Assembly: GCA_964498585.1 (NCBI GenBank)
Contig: CAZCHH010000033.1
Location: 1-39,952, forward strand
DNA from: JAAYJM01 sp964498585
Lineage (GTDB): Bacteria; Bacteroidota; Ignavibacteria; Kapaibacteriales; UBA2268
DNA length: 39,952 nucleotides
Direction of reading: 5' to 3'
Shown: in pieces, positions 6,852-15,605 of the stretch
How the letters are laid out: each line of letters opens with the position of its first letter
Numbering within the stretch: the stretch's first letter is position 1
The notes under the pieces: model-generated
What the model was told of the DNA's origin: nothing
Seen by the model: the letters and a program-made list of their open reading frames with translations, nothing else
Database searches by the model: none
Position numbers and translations under genes: made by a program

Positions 6852-8600
6852 ATGAAAAAAGAAATAATTATAAATGATAATCAAGATATTGAAGATATCT
6901 TGCAACAAATCAAAATTCAAAATATTGATTTAAGCAATAATCTAATTCCTATAAATGATTTACACAGAAAATTAATTGATGAATTAATTAAGTTTTTTAT
7001 GCTTTACTTCCAAATTGAATCATTTCAGTATAATATTTCTTCTATAATTAATTTTGTCAATGAACACCCAAATATAAAGGAATTACTTAATTACTACTCT
7101 ATTATTGTTGATAAGAACACTATTTCTTCTCCTAAATTTACAAATATAATTAGCAATTCGTTTTCTGTTATTCCTGAATACATATTCAAAATTAATAATG
7201 ATTCCTTAGATAAATTATGCAAAGATTTATTTGAACTAAACGATATTTTATATAAAATTGTTGCTCAACTTCAATTAACTCAAAAAACAACTTTTGCTAT
7301 TCCTTCCACTCTTTATATGCTCACTTTGCTACCGCTTTTCACTGGTAGGGCAGACAGGATACCAAAAAAACTTATTACAATGAAAAACGATGATTTGAAT
7401 GAAGAAGAAAAACAACAAATTAATCTTTACTTAAATTCTACTTTCAATCGAAATACATTAATTGAAATGCTACCAAACGGTGATAGCATAGAAAATGAAA
7501 CCGTTACCGCAATCATCACAGACAATCCACGCATTAAAGCTGTTGCTCAAATTGATAATTCTCTTTTTAGTGAAAATCTTGAATATGCAGAAAAAGAATT
7601 AGCTTTATACATAAATAAAACATTTGGTTCTGAAGGAATTAAGCATTTTCTCGGATATTTGGTTGCCCTTGAAGAATACGGAAGAAACGGCACTTTTTAC
7701 TGGAATGTTAATGAACATTTAGAACGGCTCGGCTATAAACGCAAATCTAATGGCAGTTTCAAACCGGAATTAAAGAAAAATGCTATTGAAATTATTAAAT
7801 TATTAAACAGTTTATTTATTACTGCTACGAAAGTTGGCGATAACACTAAAAGCGTTGAAGCCCGCAAGCTGTTTTCTATTATTGGAATTAAATTAGAAGA
7901 ATTGAATCAGGAAATTATTAATGAATCAATTGAAATAAGGGCAGAGGATTACTGGTATAAATCTGCTTTCGATTCCGATGACAATAAGTCTCCTCAATAT
8001 TCTAAATTGCTTCGGGACGTTGTAAAAGAACATTCAAAAGACCATTCGTTAACGCTTTATCTTGCACCGCTTCTCGCTGTTTTTTGGAGAATAAATAAAG
8101 AAAACGGATATTTTGAACTGACTGTAAATAACCTTTTAGAGTGGTGCAATATTGATATAAAAAACGACCCTACGCATAAAAAAGTCAAGTTGCAGGATAT
8201 GGAAAAAGAATTTAACTATATGACAGAAAAAAAGTATATTGGTAAATGGGAATGTAAAAATAATACGCCGCTGCCCTCTAATTCTAACAATCCTTTTGAT
8301 ATAGTTCTCCGATTTTATGCTCCGGACTGGCTTAAAAATGAACTTGACTTAATAACAATGAAGCAGGAAAATTATTTATCTAAGTTTAACAATTTCAAAT
8401 TATTAAAGAATATTCAAATTGTTACAATAAATGAACTTCAGAATATAATTCAAAATTCTGGCTTAAAAAACAAGGAATTTGCAGAAAAAATTGGTTGCAG
8501 TGCTTCTCTTTTGTCATTATATTTGAAAGGAGAGCGTAATATTTCTAAAGATATGAGTATTAAAATAAGAGATTTCGCAAATGAAATCAATAAGAATTGA
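6852..8600 (+). CDS. Probable plasmid replication initiator with C-terminal XRE-like HTH, about 582 aa
   Basis: I do not recognise a named Rep family over the full length. The middle part (about residues 245-480) has Rep-like winged-helix features, for example NVNEHLERLGYKRKSNGSF and ELTVNNLLEWCNIDIK. The last 65 residues form an HTH (NKEFAEKIGCSASLLSLYLKGERNISKD) of the XRE type. The gene follows parA and its partner directly and is followed by 22-bp iterons and an A-rich tract, the usual arrangement of an iteron-type initiator upstream of its origin. The frame is open from a TTG at 6843, but ATG 6852 is the more likely start; it lies 5 nt after the partner's stop. Confidence 0.6.
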   Translation: MKKEIIINDNQDIEDILQQIKIQNIDLSNNLIPINDLHRKLIDELIKFFMLYFQIESFQYNISSIINFVNEHPNIKELLNYYSIIVDKNTISSPKFTNIISNSFSVIPEYIFKINNDSLDKLCKDLFELNDILYKIVAQLQLTQKTTFAIPSTLYMLTLLPLFTGRADRIPKKLITMKNDDLNEEEKQQINLYLNSTFNRNTLIEMLPNGDSIENETVTAIITDNPRIKAVAQIDNSLFSENLEYAEKELALYINKTFGSEGIKHFLGYLVALEEYGRNGTFYWNVNEHLERLGYKRKSNGSFKPELKKNAIEIIKLLNSLFITATKVGDNTKSVEARKLFSIIGIKLEELNQEIINESIEIRAEDYWYKSAFDSDDNKSPQYSKLLRDVVKEHSKDHSLTLYLAPLLAVFWRINKENGYFELTVNNLLEWCNIDIKNDPTHKKVKLQDMEKEFNYMTEKKYIGKWECKNNTPLPSNSNNPFDIVLRFYAPDWLKNELDLITMKQENYLSKFNNFKLLKNIQIVTINELQNIIQNSGLKNKEFAEKIGCSASLLSLYLKGERNISKDMSIKIRDFANEINKN

Positions 8601-8665
8601 AATTGGTATATATTTTAAAAAATATATTAAAATTATTTTAAAATAATTTACAAAAAATTTACATA

Positions 8666-8683
8666 TCGCCCCCCATTTGGTAA
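8666..8683 (+). repeat. Isolated iteron copy
   Basis: TCGCCCCCCATTTGGTAA matches the consensus of the three clustered iterons downstream (CCGACCCCCATTCGGTAA) with four differences. It lies 65 bp after the initiator stop codon and 194 bp upstream of the cluster. Confidence 0.65.
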
Positions 8684-8859
8684 TACTAATAATTCTAATG
8701 ATTCTAATGAGTTATATAATACTAATCACTTATATGATTCTAATAATTAAAATTACTCTTGTTGAATAAATTTATATAAATACATCAATAACTAATTATA
8801 AATGATAGATTTATGTAATATTTAGAGTTAAATTTTCTATTTTACTAATAATTTACAAA

Positions 8860-8921
8860 CCGACCCCCATTCGGTAACCAATCGTCCCCTATTTGGTAAA
8901 AAACCGACCCCCATTCGGTAA
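8860..8921 (+). repeat. Three 18-bp iterons at exact 22-bp spacing
   Basis: CCGACCCCCATTCGGTAA (8860-8877), TCGTCCCCTATTTGGTAA (8882-8899) and CCGACCCCCATTCGGTAA (8904-8921) are direct repeats. Their starts are 22 bp apart, two helical turns, so an initiator would bind all copies on the same face of the helix. They are conspicuously GC-rich compared with their surroundings. Confidence 0.85.
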
Positions 8922-9027
8922 TTTGTCATTTTTTCGCCTTTATGTATCAATAACTTACAGCAGATTTACAAACCTAATAATATTAAATAATATGTAAATG
9001 TGTAAATTTTCTAAGAATCAAATTTAC

Positions 9028-9059
9028 ACACACTCAAAATTTTAAGATTTTGAGTGTGT
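9028..9059. repeat. Perfect dyad in the origin region
   Basis: ACACACTCAAAAT (9028-9040) pairs perfectly with ATTTTGAGTGTGT (9047-9059) around a 6-nt loop. It is not followed by a T tract on the plus strand, so an origin or protein-binding element is as likely as a terminator. Confidence 0.6.
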
Positions 9060-9103
9060 AAAAGTAAAAGAAGTTATCGTAAAATTAAATAAACTGTATA
9101 GAA

Positions 9104-9181
9104 CAAACATAAAAAAAACATAAAAAAAGTGTAAAAAAAACATAAAAATAATATAAAAAAAACATAAAAAACTATATAAAT
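9104..9181. other. A-rich repeated tract, possible DNA-unwinding element
   Basis: AAACATAAAA-type words recur about four times in 80 bp of almost pure A and T, downstream of the iterons. Iteron origins normally have such a tract where the duplex first opens. The role is inferred from position and composition. Confidence 0.4.
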
Positions 9182-9256
9182 TTTATAGAAAACTTTTTTA
9201 CTATTATATTTATTTCTGGATTATACTAAAATGCTAATAAAAAAAGGAAATTAAAA

Positions 9257-9335
9257 TGTCATTGGTAACGAAGTGAGGAACCTCAAATTTAATGTTAACA
9301 AGGATTTGTGAGAATTCTCGCTGCGCATCGAAATG
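9257..9335. repeat. Decayed copy of the 5413-5493 palindromic repeat
   Basis: TGTCATTGGTAACGAAGTGAGGAACCTCA on the left and a right arm with TGTGAGAATTCTCGCTGCGC keep the order and size of the better copy but have several mismatches, so the arms no longer pair well. This indicates an older insertion of the same repeat family. Confidence 0.5.
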
Positions 9336-9524
9336 AAACTTTAATTGTATCTACGAATTCAACTTGGTAAAAAAATGAAAAGAAGAAATCAACAAAAGAC
9401 AGTTAGTTTTTTTTTATTGCTCTTTTTTTTTTAATTTATTTATTTTTATATAAAGAAAAAGAAAAACTAATTGTTGAAATTGTGTTTATATTTTTTTCTT
9501 TATAAATATCATCATTTTAATTAA

Positions 9525-9564
9525 AAATTTAAATGTTTAGATGCTTAAACGTCTAAATGTCTGA
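9525..9564. repeat. Octanucleotide tandem repeat array E (5 units)
   Basis: AAATTTAA, ATGTTTAG, ATGCTTAA, ACGTCTAA and ATGTCTGA are in 8-bp register, ending 49 bp upstream of the mod start codon. Confidence 0.8.
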
Positions 9565-9613
9565 AATTATAAACGATTATTATAAAATTTAAATAAATAT
9601 TATTCTTAAAGTT

Positions 9614-12118
9614 ATGAAACCGTTTGAAGAATCGAAGAAAAAGAAATTTTTTGAAGTTTTAAAAAACATCTTTATTGGTGCTCAGATTGAAGGTGATTCC
9701 GGATATGTAAACCTGATGAGAATTAAAAGTAAATACTACAATGAGTTTAAAAGTCAGCTTAATAAAGATATAAACTCAAAATTAAAAGAAGTTGGTAACA
9801 ATTTTGAAGAAGAGCTATATAATAAACTTTATACTTTCTTCAATAAGTATTTTTCAGAATCCGGCTCTATTTACTTTTCTTATACTCCACTACAGGAAAA
9901 AGTTTATGAACGTGTTTACCGTGATGATAAAGATGTTATGCTGTTCTGGAAAACTAATATGCTTTACTATGTTAAAACTGAACGCCTTTTCAAAGATATG
10001 GAAGTATTTGAAAGTGAAACTAAAATTAAATTCTTTTTCGATGTTTCACAGCTGGAACTTAAGAAAAACAATGAAAAAAAAGAGCTTGTCTTTGAATTAA
10101 AAGATGCAGTATATGAATTAAACAAAGAAAAGCAAATTCATTTTTACGTAAAATATTCTAAAAATGGTTCAAAAACTAAGATTGATGATACTTTAAAAGA
10201 GTTGAAGAAAGTAGGGAATTTTAAGTATATACTTAATGAAAAAATTATTGAAAGAGTTTTTTCTATTTTCAGGAAGCAATCGGAAGTTGATTTTTTCATC
10301 AATAAAAATGCTAAAGAGTTTTTACGTGAGCAGTTTTTGATTTATATTAAAAATTATCTCGTTGATGATGAGACGATTTTTGAAGAAAAACGGCTAAAAC
10401 AAATGAAAGCTATAAAAGATGTTGCTTTCTATATTATTGAACTCGTTAGCCAATTCGAAGATGAACTCGTAAAAATTTGGAACAAACCTAAATTTTCGTA
10501 TGCTTCTAATTATGTGATTACTCTTGATAAAATTGCAGAAAAGAATTTTCATTTTATAGAAAAAATTATCAAACATAATAAAATTAAAGAGCAAATAGAA
10601 GAATGGAAGCAGCTTGGACTTGCAGATGAAAATTTTAATATTAACCAAATATTTGAAGATACACTCGAAGGAAAAAAGATTGCAAAAAAATGGCATTTTC
10701 TGCCGATTGATACTAAATATTTTAAAGATATAGAATTAGATATTCTTTCTCTTTTTGATGATTTGGATAATCAATTAGACGGCTGGCTGATTCATTCTGA
10801 AAACTATCAGGCACTAAATACGATTAAAAACAAGTTTAGAGAAAAAGTGCAATTAACTTATATTGACCCGCCGTTTAATTTGGAAAGCTCAGACCAATTT
10901 GATTATAGAACAAATTATAAAGATTCTTCCTGGTTATCTTTGCTTGAAAACAGGTTGAACATTAATAAAGTTTTACTAAATGATAAAGGTAGTTTTTTTG
11001 GTAGATGCGATTATAATGGTAATTATTTATTAAGACAAATTTTAGATAATATTCTAGAAGAAAATAATTTTAAAAATGAAATTATTGTAAGTAAATCTGC
11101 AAAAATAACAGAAGAGTTACAGAAATATCATAACGACCACGATACAGTATTTTTATATTCAAGGAATGGTAAATTTAAATTTTCTGCAGTAAAAAATAAA
11201 AGAAAAGAAATTGGTTGGCAAACAATGCATTTACCTGGTGTACGATGGTCGCCTATTAACGAAGAAACTGCTAAATTATATTCACCTAAAAATGTAAAAT
11301 ATGAACAAGGTAAGTATAAGTCTATTGCAAGAATAATACTTGGAAAGGAGTATTTGCCTCCAAAAGGGAGACACTGGGCTTTATCACAGGAAACAATATT
11401 TTTGAGAGAGAAAGAAGGAAAAATAAGAATTAGTGAAAATGGACAACCTGAATCCTTACAAGCACCTGATATGAGATTAACAGACAATTGGACAGATATA
11501 CCAGGATATTCTTCAACTCAGGGTTTTCCAACAGAAAATGCAGAAAAACTATTAGATAGAGTTATTAATACTGGAACTGATGAAAAGGATTTGGTTCTTG
11601 ATTACTTTATGGGAAGCGCAACCACACAGGCAGTAGCACAAAAACTTAAAAGAAGATGGCTTGGAGTAGAAATGGGCGAGCATTTCTTTAATGTTGATGT
11701 TCCGAGATTAAAAAGAGTGGTAGCTGGTATAAAAGAAGGAATTTCAAAAGAAGTAAAAGATTACGAAGGAGGCGGTTTCTTCAAATATTTCTCTCTTGAG
11801 CAATACGAAGAAGTACTTAGAAAAGTAAAATATGAAGACAAAACCGAAATACCAACAAAAAGCATTTATAGTCAATATCTTTTTTTGAAAGACATAAAAC
11901 TTGCAGACGAAGTAATAAAACTTGACGAGGAAAGCGAAAGCATAAAAGTAGATTTAACAAAACTGCATAAAGATATAGATATACCGGAAACGCTCAGTCA
12001 TTTGCTCGGCAAATTCATCAGCCGAATAAAAAAAGACGAAGTTGTTTTCACTGACGGCACTTCTATTGATTTAAACAACATAGATTACAAAATTATAAAA
12101 CCTTTGATTTGGTGGTAA
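9614..12118 (+). CDS. mod: Type III restriction-modification system methyltransferase (Mod), 834 aa
   Basis: This is a DNA N6-adenine methyltransferase subunit that also supplies sequence recognition for the Type III complex. The catalytic motif IV YIDPPFNL is at residues 416-423 (D418) and the AdoMet-binding motif I DYFMGSATT at 663-671. The order IV before I is that of beta-class methyltransferases, with the target-recognition region between them. The family usually has FxGSGTT; here the second Gly is Ala669. The first 400 residues are a longer N-terminal extension than in classical Mod proteins (about 600-650 aa), rich in Lys/Glu/Phe. The res gene begins 2 bp after the stop, so the two are co-translated. 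Confidence 0.9.
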   Translation: MKPFEESKKKKFFEVLKNIFIGAQIEGDSGYVNLMRIKSKYYNEFKSQLNKDINSKLKEVGNNFEEELYNKLYTFFNKYFSESGSIYFSYTPLQEKVYERVYRDDKDVMLFWKTNMLYYVKTERLFKDMEVFESETKIKFFFDVSQLELKKNNEKKELVFELKDAVYELNKEKQIHFYVKYSKNGSKTKIDDTLKELKKVGNFKYILNEKIIERVFSIFRKQSEVDFFINKNAKEFLREQFLIYIKNYLVDDETIFEEKRLKQMKAIKDVAFYIIELVSQFEDELVKIWNKPKFSYASNYVITLDKIAEKNFHFIEKIIKHNKIKEQIEEWKQLGLADENFNINQIFEDTLEGKKIAKKWHFLPIDTKYFKDIELDILSLFDDLDNQLDGWLIHSENYQALNTIKNKFREKVQLTYIDPPFNLESSDQFDYRTNYKDSSWLSLLENRLNINKVLLNDKGSFFGRCDYNGNYLLRQILDNILEENNFKNEIIVSKSAKITEELQKYHNDHDTVFLYSRNGKFKFSAVKNKRKEIGWQTMHLPGVRWSPINEETAKLYSPKNVKYEQGKYKSIARIILGKEYLPPKGRHWALSQETIFLREKEGKIRISENGQPESLQAPDMRLTDNWTDIPGYSSTQGFPTENAEKLLDRVINTGTDEKDLVLDYFMGSATTQAVAQKLKRRWLGVEMGEHFFNVDVPRLKRVVAGIKEGISKEVKDYEGGGFFKYFSLEQYEEVLRKVKYEDKTEIPTKSIYSQYLFLKDIKLADEVIKLDEESESIKVDLTKLHKDIDIPETLSHLLGKFISRIKKDEVVFTDGTSIDLNNIDYKIIKPLIWW

Positions 12119-12120
12119 AT

Positions 12121-15100
12121 ATGGACGGCAGTTATCTTGATAGTATAGCAAAAAATATTGATTTGGAAAGCATTCCGCTACAATGGAAAAACATAGATTT
12201 TGTAAAGTTTTCAGAGAATAAATCGCTTTATCCATACCAAAGAGAAGCACTTGAAAATACATTAAAGATTTTATACAGATATTTCACTGATTTCAATAAA
12301 AAAGACACAAAATCATTGAAAGAAACTTTTCTTCGTATTGCTAAACAAAACAATTTGACTTCAGAACAGTTAAAAGAAAATTTTGCATATACCGAGCCGG
12401 GTAGCAAAGCTTATGAAATATTGGTAGATTATTTTGAATCGGAATATAGAGTGCTTCCAGCGTATAATTTTATCAACCGAATGTGCTTTTGGATGGCAAC
12501 CGGCAGTGGAAAAAGCATAGTATTAATTAAATTAATAGAGCTTTTACACGATTTAATGAAAGGCGGCTTAATTCCTAAAAATGATATTCTATTTTTAACA
12601 CATCGTCAGGATTTAATTGACCAGCTAAAAGCACACATAAACGAGTTCAACACTTATGCAAGAAAAGAAAGAAGTATTGAACTTGTAGTTCGTGATTTAA
12701 AGGAATTACCAGATAGAAAAATCGCAAATGAATCATTTAAGGATTATTATATTGACATATACTATTATCGTTCAGATTTAATATCAGATGTTCAAAAAGA
12801 AAATATAATAAATTTCAAAAACTACGACAACGAAGGGAATTGGTATATTATTCTTGATGAAGCACATAAAGGCGACAGCGACGAAAGCAAGAGAAAGCAA
12901 TATTACAATATTTTATGCAGAAATGGTTTTTTATTCAATTTTTCTGCAACATTTACAGATGAAATTGATGTTCTTTCAACGGTTTATAATATAAATTTAT
13001 CAGAATACATTAAAAAAGGTTTTGGAAAGCATCTTTTTGTATTGCAGGAACAATTTAAGAATTTTCAGACTTATCAGGTTCAGGAAGGCAGAAAGGTTGT
13101 ATTGGATTTCGTTGAGGAAGAAAAGCAAAAAATCGTATTAATGTCTTTAATATTGCTAACATTTATAAAGAAAAAATATAAGGAATTAAGCAGTAAAAAA
13201 GTATCTTATCACAATCCGCTTTTATTAACGCTTGTAAATTCAGTAAGTGCAGAAGATTCAGATTTGTATTTGTTTTTCAAAGAACTTCAAAAAATAGCTA
13301 AAAAAGAACTCAATAATGAAATATTTGAAAAAGCAAAATTTACATTAACATCAGAGTTTTATAATAATAGTTTGGTAGAATTTGAAAAAATAACTGTTTT
13401 AAGCAATAAAGAAATAGAAGAAATAAAAGACATTACAATAGATGAAGTTCTGTATTATGTTTTTAATTCAGCTACGAGTGGCGAGTTTGAAGTAAGGCGT
13501 AATCCGGGGAATGAGCAGGAGCTGTCTTTCAGGGTGAAATCTGCGTATGCTTCTGAACCATTTGCTTTAATCAAAATAGGCGATGTAAAGGAATTTGAGA
13601 AAAATAATTTAGCAAAATATGACATAGAAGAAGAATTTGAAAATATTAGTCTTTTTGAAAATATAGATTCAAGTTCAGTAAATATTCTTATGGGCAGTCG
13701 TGCATTTTACGAGGGTTGGGATAGTAACCGCCCTAATATCATCAATTTCGTAAATATTGGAACACAAAAAGAAGCTAAAAAATTCATTTTGCAATCCATA
13801 GGAAGAGGAATAAGAATCGAACCAATAAAAAACAACAGGAAAAGATTTGAACCTCTAATAAAAGATAAAGTTATTGAAGATGATTCTTTAAAATTACTCG
13901 CAAATAAGGTTAAACCTATAGAAACCCTATTTATTTTTGGAACAAATAAGAATGCAATTTTATCAGTTCTTGAGCATTTAAAATCGGAGCAGTTAGAAGA
14001 GGAATACCAAATTGATTTATTTGAAAAACAAGACCAAAACCGAGAACTTTATATTCCAAAATACAGGCAGATTCAAAGCACAGAGCAAAGAGACAGAAAG
14101 ATGCTCAAGCTTAAAATTAATAATGATGATTATTTAGTGTGTAAAGATTTAGTAAACACGATAGATAAAAGAGTATTACTCCTTAATTTTAATCTAAATT
14201 ATTTTGAAGTAAATCTTTTAACTGAAAAGCTTAAAAATGAGAATAATTTTGAATTAAGCGATGAAGGAAAAATCGGTAGAATAGAACCACTTGTAAAGCA
14301 TATTTTGAATTATTACAGAATACCACCTGAAGAAGTAGAAGATTTTACACTTTTAAAAGATGAGATTTGTCATTATAACTATATCAAAGTAAGAACATCA
14401 CTAAAAGGTACGGAAACATCTATTGAATTTAGTCGTTTTGAAGAATTGAAGAAAAAAATAGAAAAAGCAAAGAAACCAGTAGATTTTGAATCAGAAGAAG
14501 CAAAACTAATGGAAAAATATAAAGATGATATTAAAAAATTTGCACAGGAACACAGAAACCTTATAAATAATACATCTTTGGGTGAAGAAAAGTTTGTTTA
14601 TAGGAATGAAAGAATAAAAATCAAAAAGTTGATGAATCACTATTATTTTCCTTCAATTATTTCAGAAAGCGAAAGAATTGTGTGGATGAAACATATAATT
14701 GATACGCCAAGCGAAGTATATTTTATAAATGCACTTGAAAAAGAACTCAAAAAAGGTGATAATTTCTTTACAAAATTTGATTGGTGGTTATTCAGTAAAA
14801 TTGACCATACATTAGACAAAAATATTCGTATTCCATACATTGACCCTTCAATAGGCAAAAGGAATTTTCTTCCCGACTTTGTTTTTTGGTTGCAAAAGGG
14901 AGATGATTATCATATCCTTTACGTTGACCCGAAAGGAGCAGGTAGAAGAGAATATCAATATAAAGTAGATGGTTATCGCAGTTTATTTGTTGAAAATGAG
15001 ATTGTAAAATCATTTAAATTTATCAAGAAAAACTTCTATGTTCACCTTAGATTTGTTACAGAAGATACCAATGCTTTTGCAGAAAAAGATTTTTATAAAA

Positions 15101-15141
15101 AATATTGGGTAGATATTAACGATATGAATTTTGGATTTTAA
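12121..15141 (+). CDS. res: Type III restriction endonuclease subunit (Res), 1006 aa
   Basis: This is an SF2 helicase-like translocase with a C-terminal nuclease that cleaves DNA carrying unmethylated inversely oriented sites, together with Mod. Walker A MATGSGKS is at 125-132, the DEAH box LDEAHKGD at 245-252, and motif III is represented by SATFTDE. Motif VI QSIGRGIRIEP begins near 558. A PD-(D/E)XK nuclease fits LPDFVFW with YVDPKGAG (about 917-941). All motifs look intact. The frame opens at TTG 12109, but ATG 12121 directly after the mod stop is the better start. Together with mod this looks like a functional Type III system. Confidence 0.9.
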   Translation: MDGSYLDSIAKNIDLESIPLQWKNIDFVKFSENKSLYPYQREALENTLKILYRYFTDFNKKDTKSLKETFLRIAKQNNLTSEQLKENFAYTEPGSKAYEILVDYFESEYRVLPAYNFINRMCFWMATGSGKSIVLIKLIELLHDLMKGGLIPKNDILFLTHRQDLIDQLKAHINEFNTYARKERSIELVVRDLKELPDRKIANESFKDYYIDIYYYRSDLISDVQKENIINFKNYDNEGNWYIILDEAHKGDSDESKRKQYYNILCRNGFLFNFSATFTDEIDVLSTVYNINLSEYIKKGFGKHLFVLQEQFKNFQTYQVQEGRKVVLDFVEEEKQKIVLMSLILLTFIKKKYKELSSKKVSYHNPLLLTLVNSVSAEDSDLYLFFKELQKIAKKELNNEIFEKAKFTLTSEFYNNSLVEFEKITVLSNKEIEEIKDITIDEVLYYVFNSATSGEFEVRRNPGNEQELSFRVKSAYASEPFALIKIGDVKEFEKNNLAKYDIEEEFENISLFENIDSSSVNILMGSRAFYEGWDSNRPNIINFVNIGTQKEAKKFILQSIGRGIRIEPIKNNRKRFEPLIKDKVIEDDSLKLLANKVKPIETLFIFGTNKNAILSVLEHLKSEQLEEEYQIDLFEKQDQNRELYIPKYRQIQSTEQRDRKMLKLKINNDDYLVCKDLVNTIDKRVLLLNFNLNYFEVNLLTEKLKNENNFELSDEGKIGRIEPLVKHILNYYRIPPEEVEDFTLLKDEICHYNYIKVRTSLKGTETSIEFSRFEELKKKIEKAKKPVDFESEEAKLMEKYKDDIKKFAQEHRNLINNTSLGEEKFVYRNERIKIKKLMNHYYFPSIISESERIVWMKHIIDTPSEVYFINALEKELKKGDNFFTKFDWWLFSKIDHTLDKNIRIPYIDPSIGKRNFLPDFVFWLQKGDDYHILYVDPKGAGRREYQYKVDGYRSLFVENEIVKSFKFIKKNFYVHLRFVTEDTNAFAEKDFYKKYWVDINDMNFGF

Positions 15142-15237
15142 AAGAACTTAGTATTACTGGAATAGAAAGTAGAATTTAAATAAATAATCCAGACATCTGG
15201 ACAATAGAAAAATTATTTTTGAATTAAAACCGCTTAG

Positions 15238-15305
15238 CTTGTCTCATAAGCGAGACGAGTTAAAGCGACTTGTCTCAAAATATTAATAAAGAGATACAAG
15301 TTGAT
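15238..15305. repeat. 68-bp double-hairpin repeat, copy 1
   Basis: Contains CTTGTCTC-ataagc-GAGACGAG (one G.U pair) and then ACTTGTCTC...GAGATACAAGT, two hairpins in tandem built on the same TTGTCTC word. It lies 96 bp after the res stop and could terminate the R-M transcript. A second copy starts exactly 300 bp downstream. Confidence 0.7.
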
Positions 15306-15348
15306 CTATTTATTATAACTCAAAATACTTCATTATGAATTTTTAAAG

Positions 15349-15380
15349 ACGTCTAAACGTTTAAACGCTTAAACATCTAA
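15349..15380. repeat. Octanucleotide tandem repeat array F (4 units)
   Basis: ACGTCTAA, ACGTTTAA, ACGCTTAA and ACATCTAA are in 8-bp register, preceded by the related TTTTAAAG. This is the last array in the window; none was found between here and the right end. Confidence 0.85.
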
Positions 15381-15485
15381 GCATATTTTATTTTATAATA
15401 GATTTTTAGAATTTTTATTAATTGTTCAGAAGTCTTACAAATTGAAAAAAATGATATATTTGTTTGCGTCCCATTTTATTCAATA

Positions 15486-15515
15486 TTTGGAACACAAAAT
15501 AGTTTGTGTCCCAAA
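15486..15515. repeat. Hairpin between the two 68-bp repeats
   Basis: TTTGGAACACAAA (15486-15498) and TTTGTGTCCCAAA (15503-15515) are complementary with one mismatch around ATAG. A TATATTTG box lies at 15453-15460, so a short transcript is possible, but no RNA family is recognised. Confidence 0.5.
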
Positions 15516-15537
15516 AATGAGAAAAAAAAATAATCAT

Positions 15538-15605
15538 CTTGTCTCATAAGTGAGACGAGTTAAAGCGACTTATCTCAAATATTTGCGAATGTGAGACAAG
15601 TTGAT
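15538..15605. repeat. 68-bp double-hairpin repeat, copy 2
   Basis: Same two-hairpin design as copy 1: CTTGTCTC-ataagt-GAGACGAG, then ACTTATCTCA...TGAGACAAGT. The right end abuts the stop codon of the fic gene (15606), so on the minus strand this repeat is the first thing transcribed after fic and may end that transcript. Confidence 0.7.

Larger units (their letters stand above)
8601..9250. other. Putative replication origin region
   Basis: No credible gene lies between the initiator and the Type III mod gene. The stretch contains four iteron copies, a long perfect dyad (9028-9059) and an A-rich tract with repeated AAAACATAAAAA words. There are also tandem ATTCTAATG words around 8688-8712. 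This combination is that of an iteron-controlled origin with a DNA-unwinding tract. No canonical DnaA box was found by eye. Confidence 0.6.

Noticed and set aside
9028..9059. The dyad as a firm Rho-independent terminator
   Set aside because: No T tract follows on the plus strand and it lies amid origin features, so its role is left open.
8601..9613. tRNA or other structured RNA genes in the long gap before mod
   Set aside because: No cloverleaf or known RNA core could be seen; the region is explained better by iterons and A-rich origin DNA.
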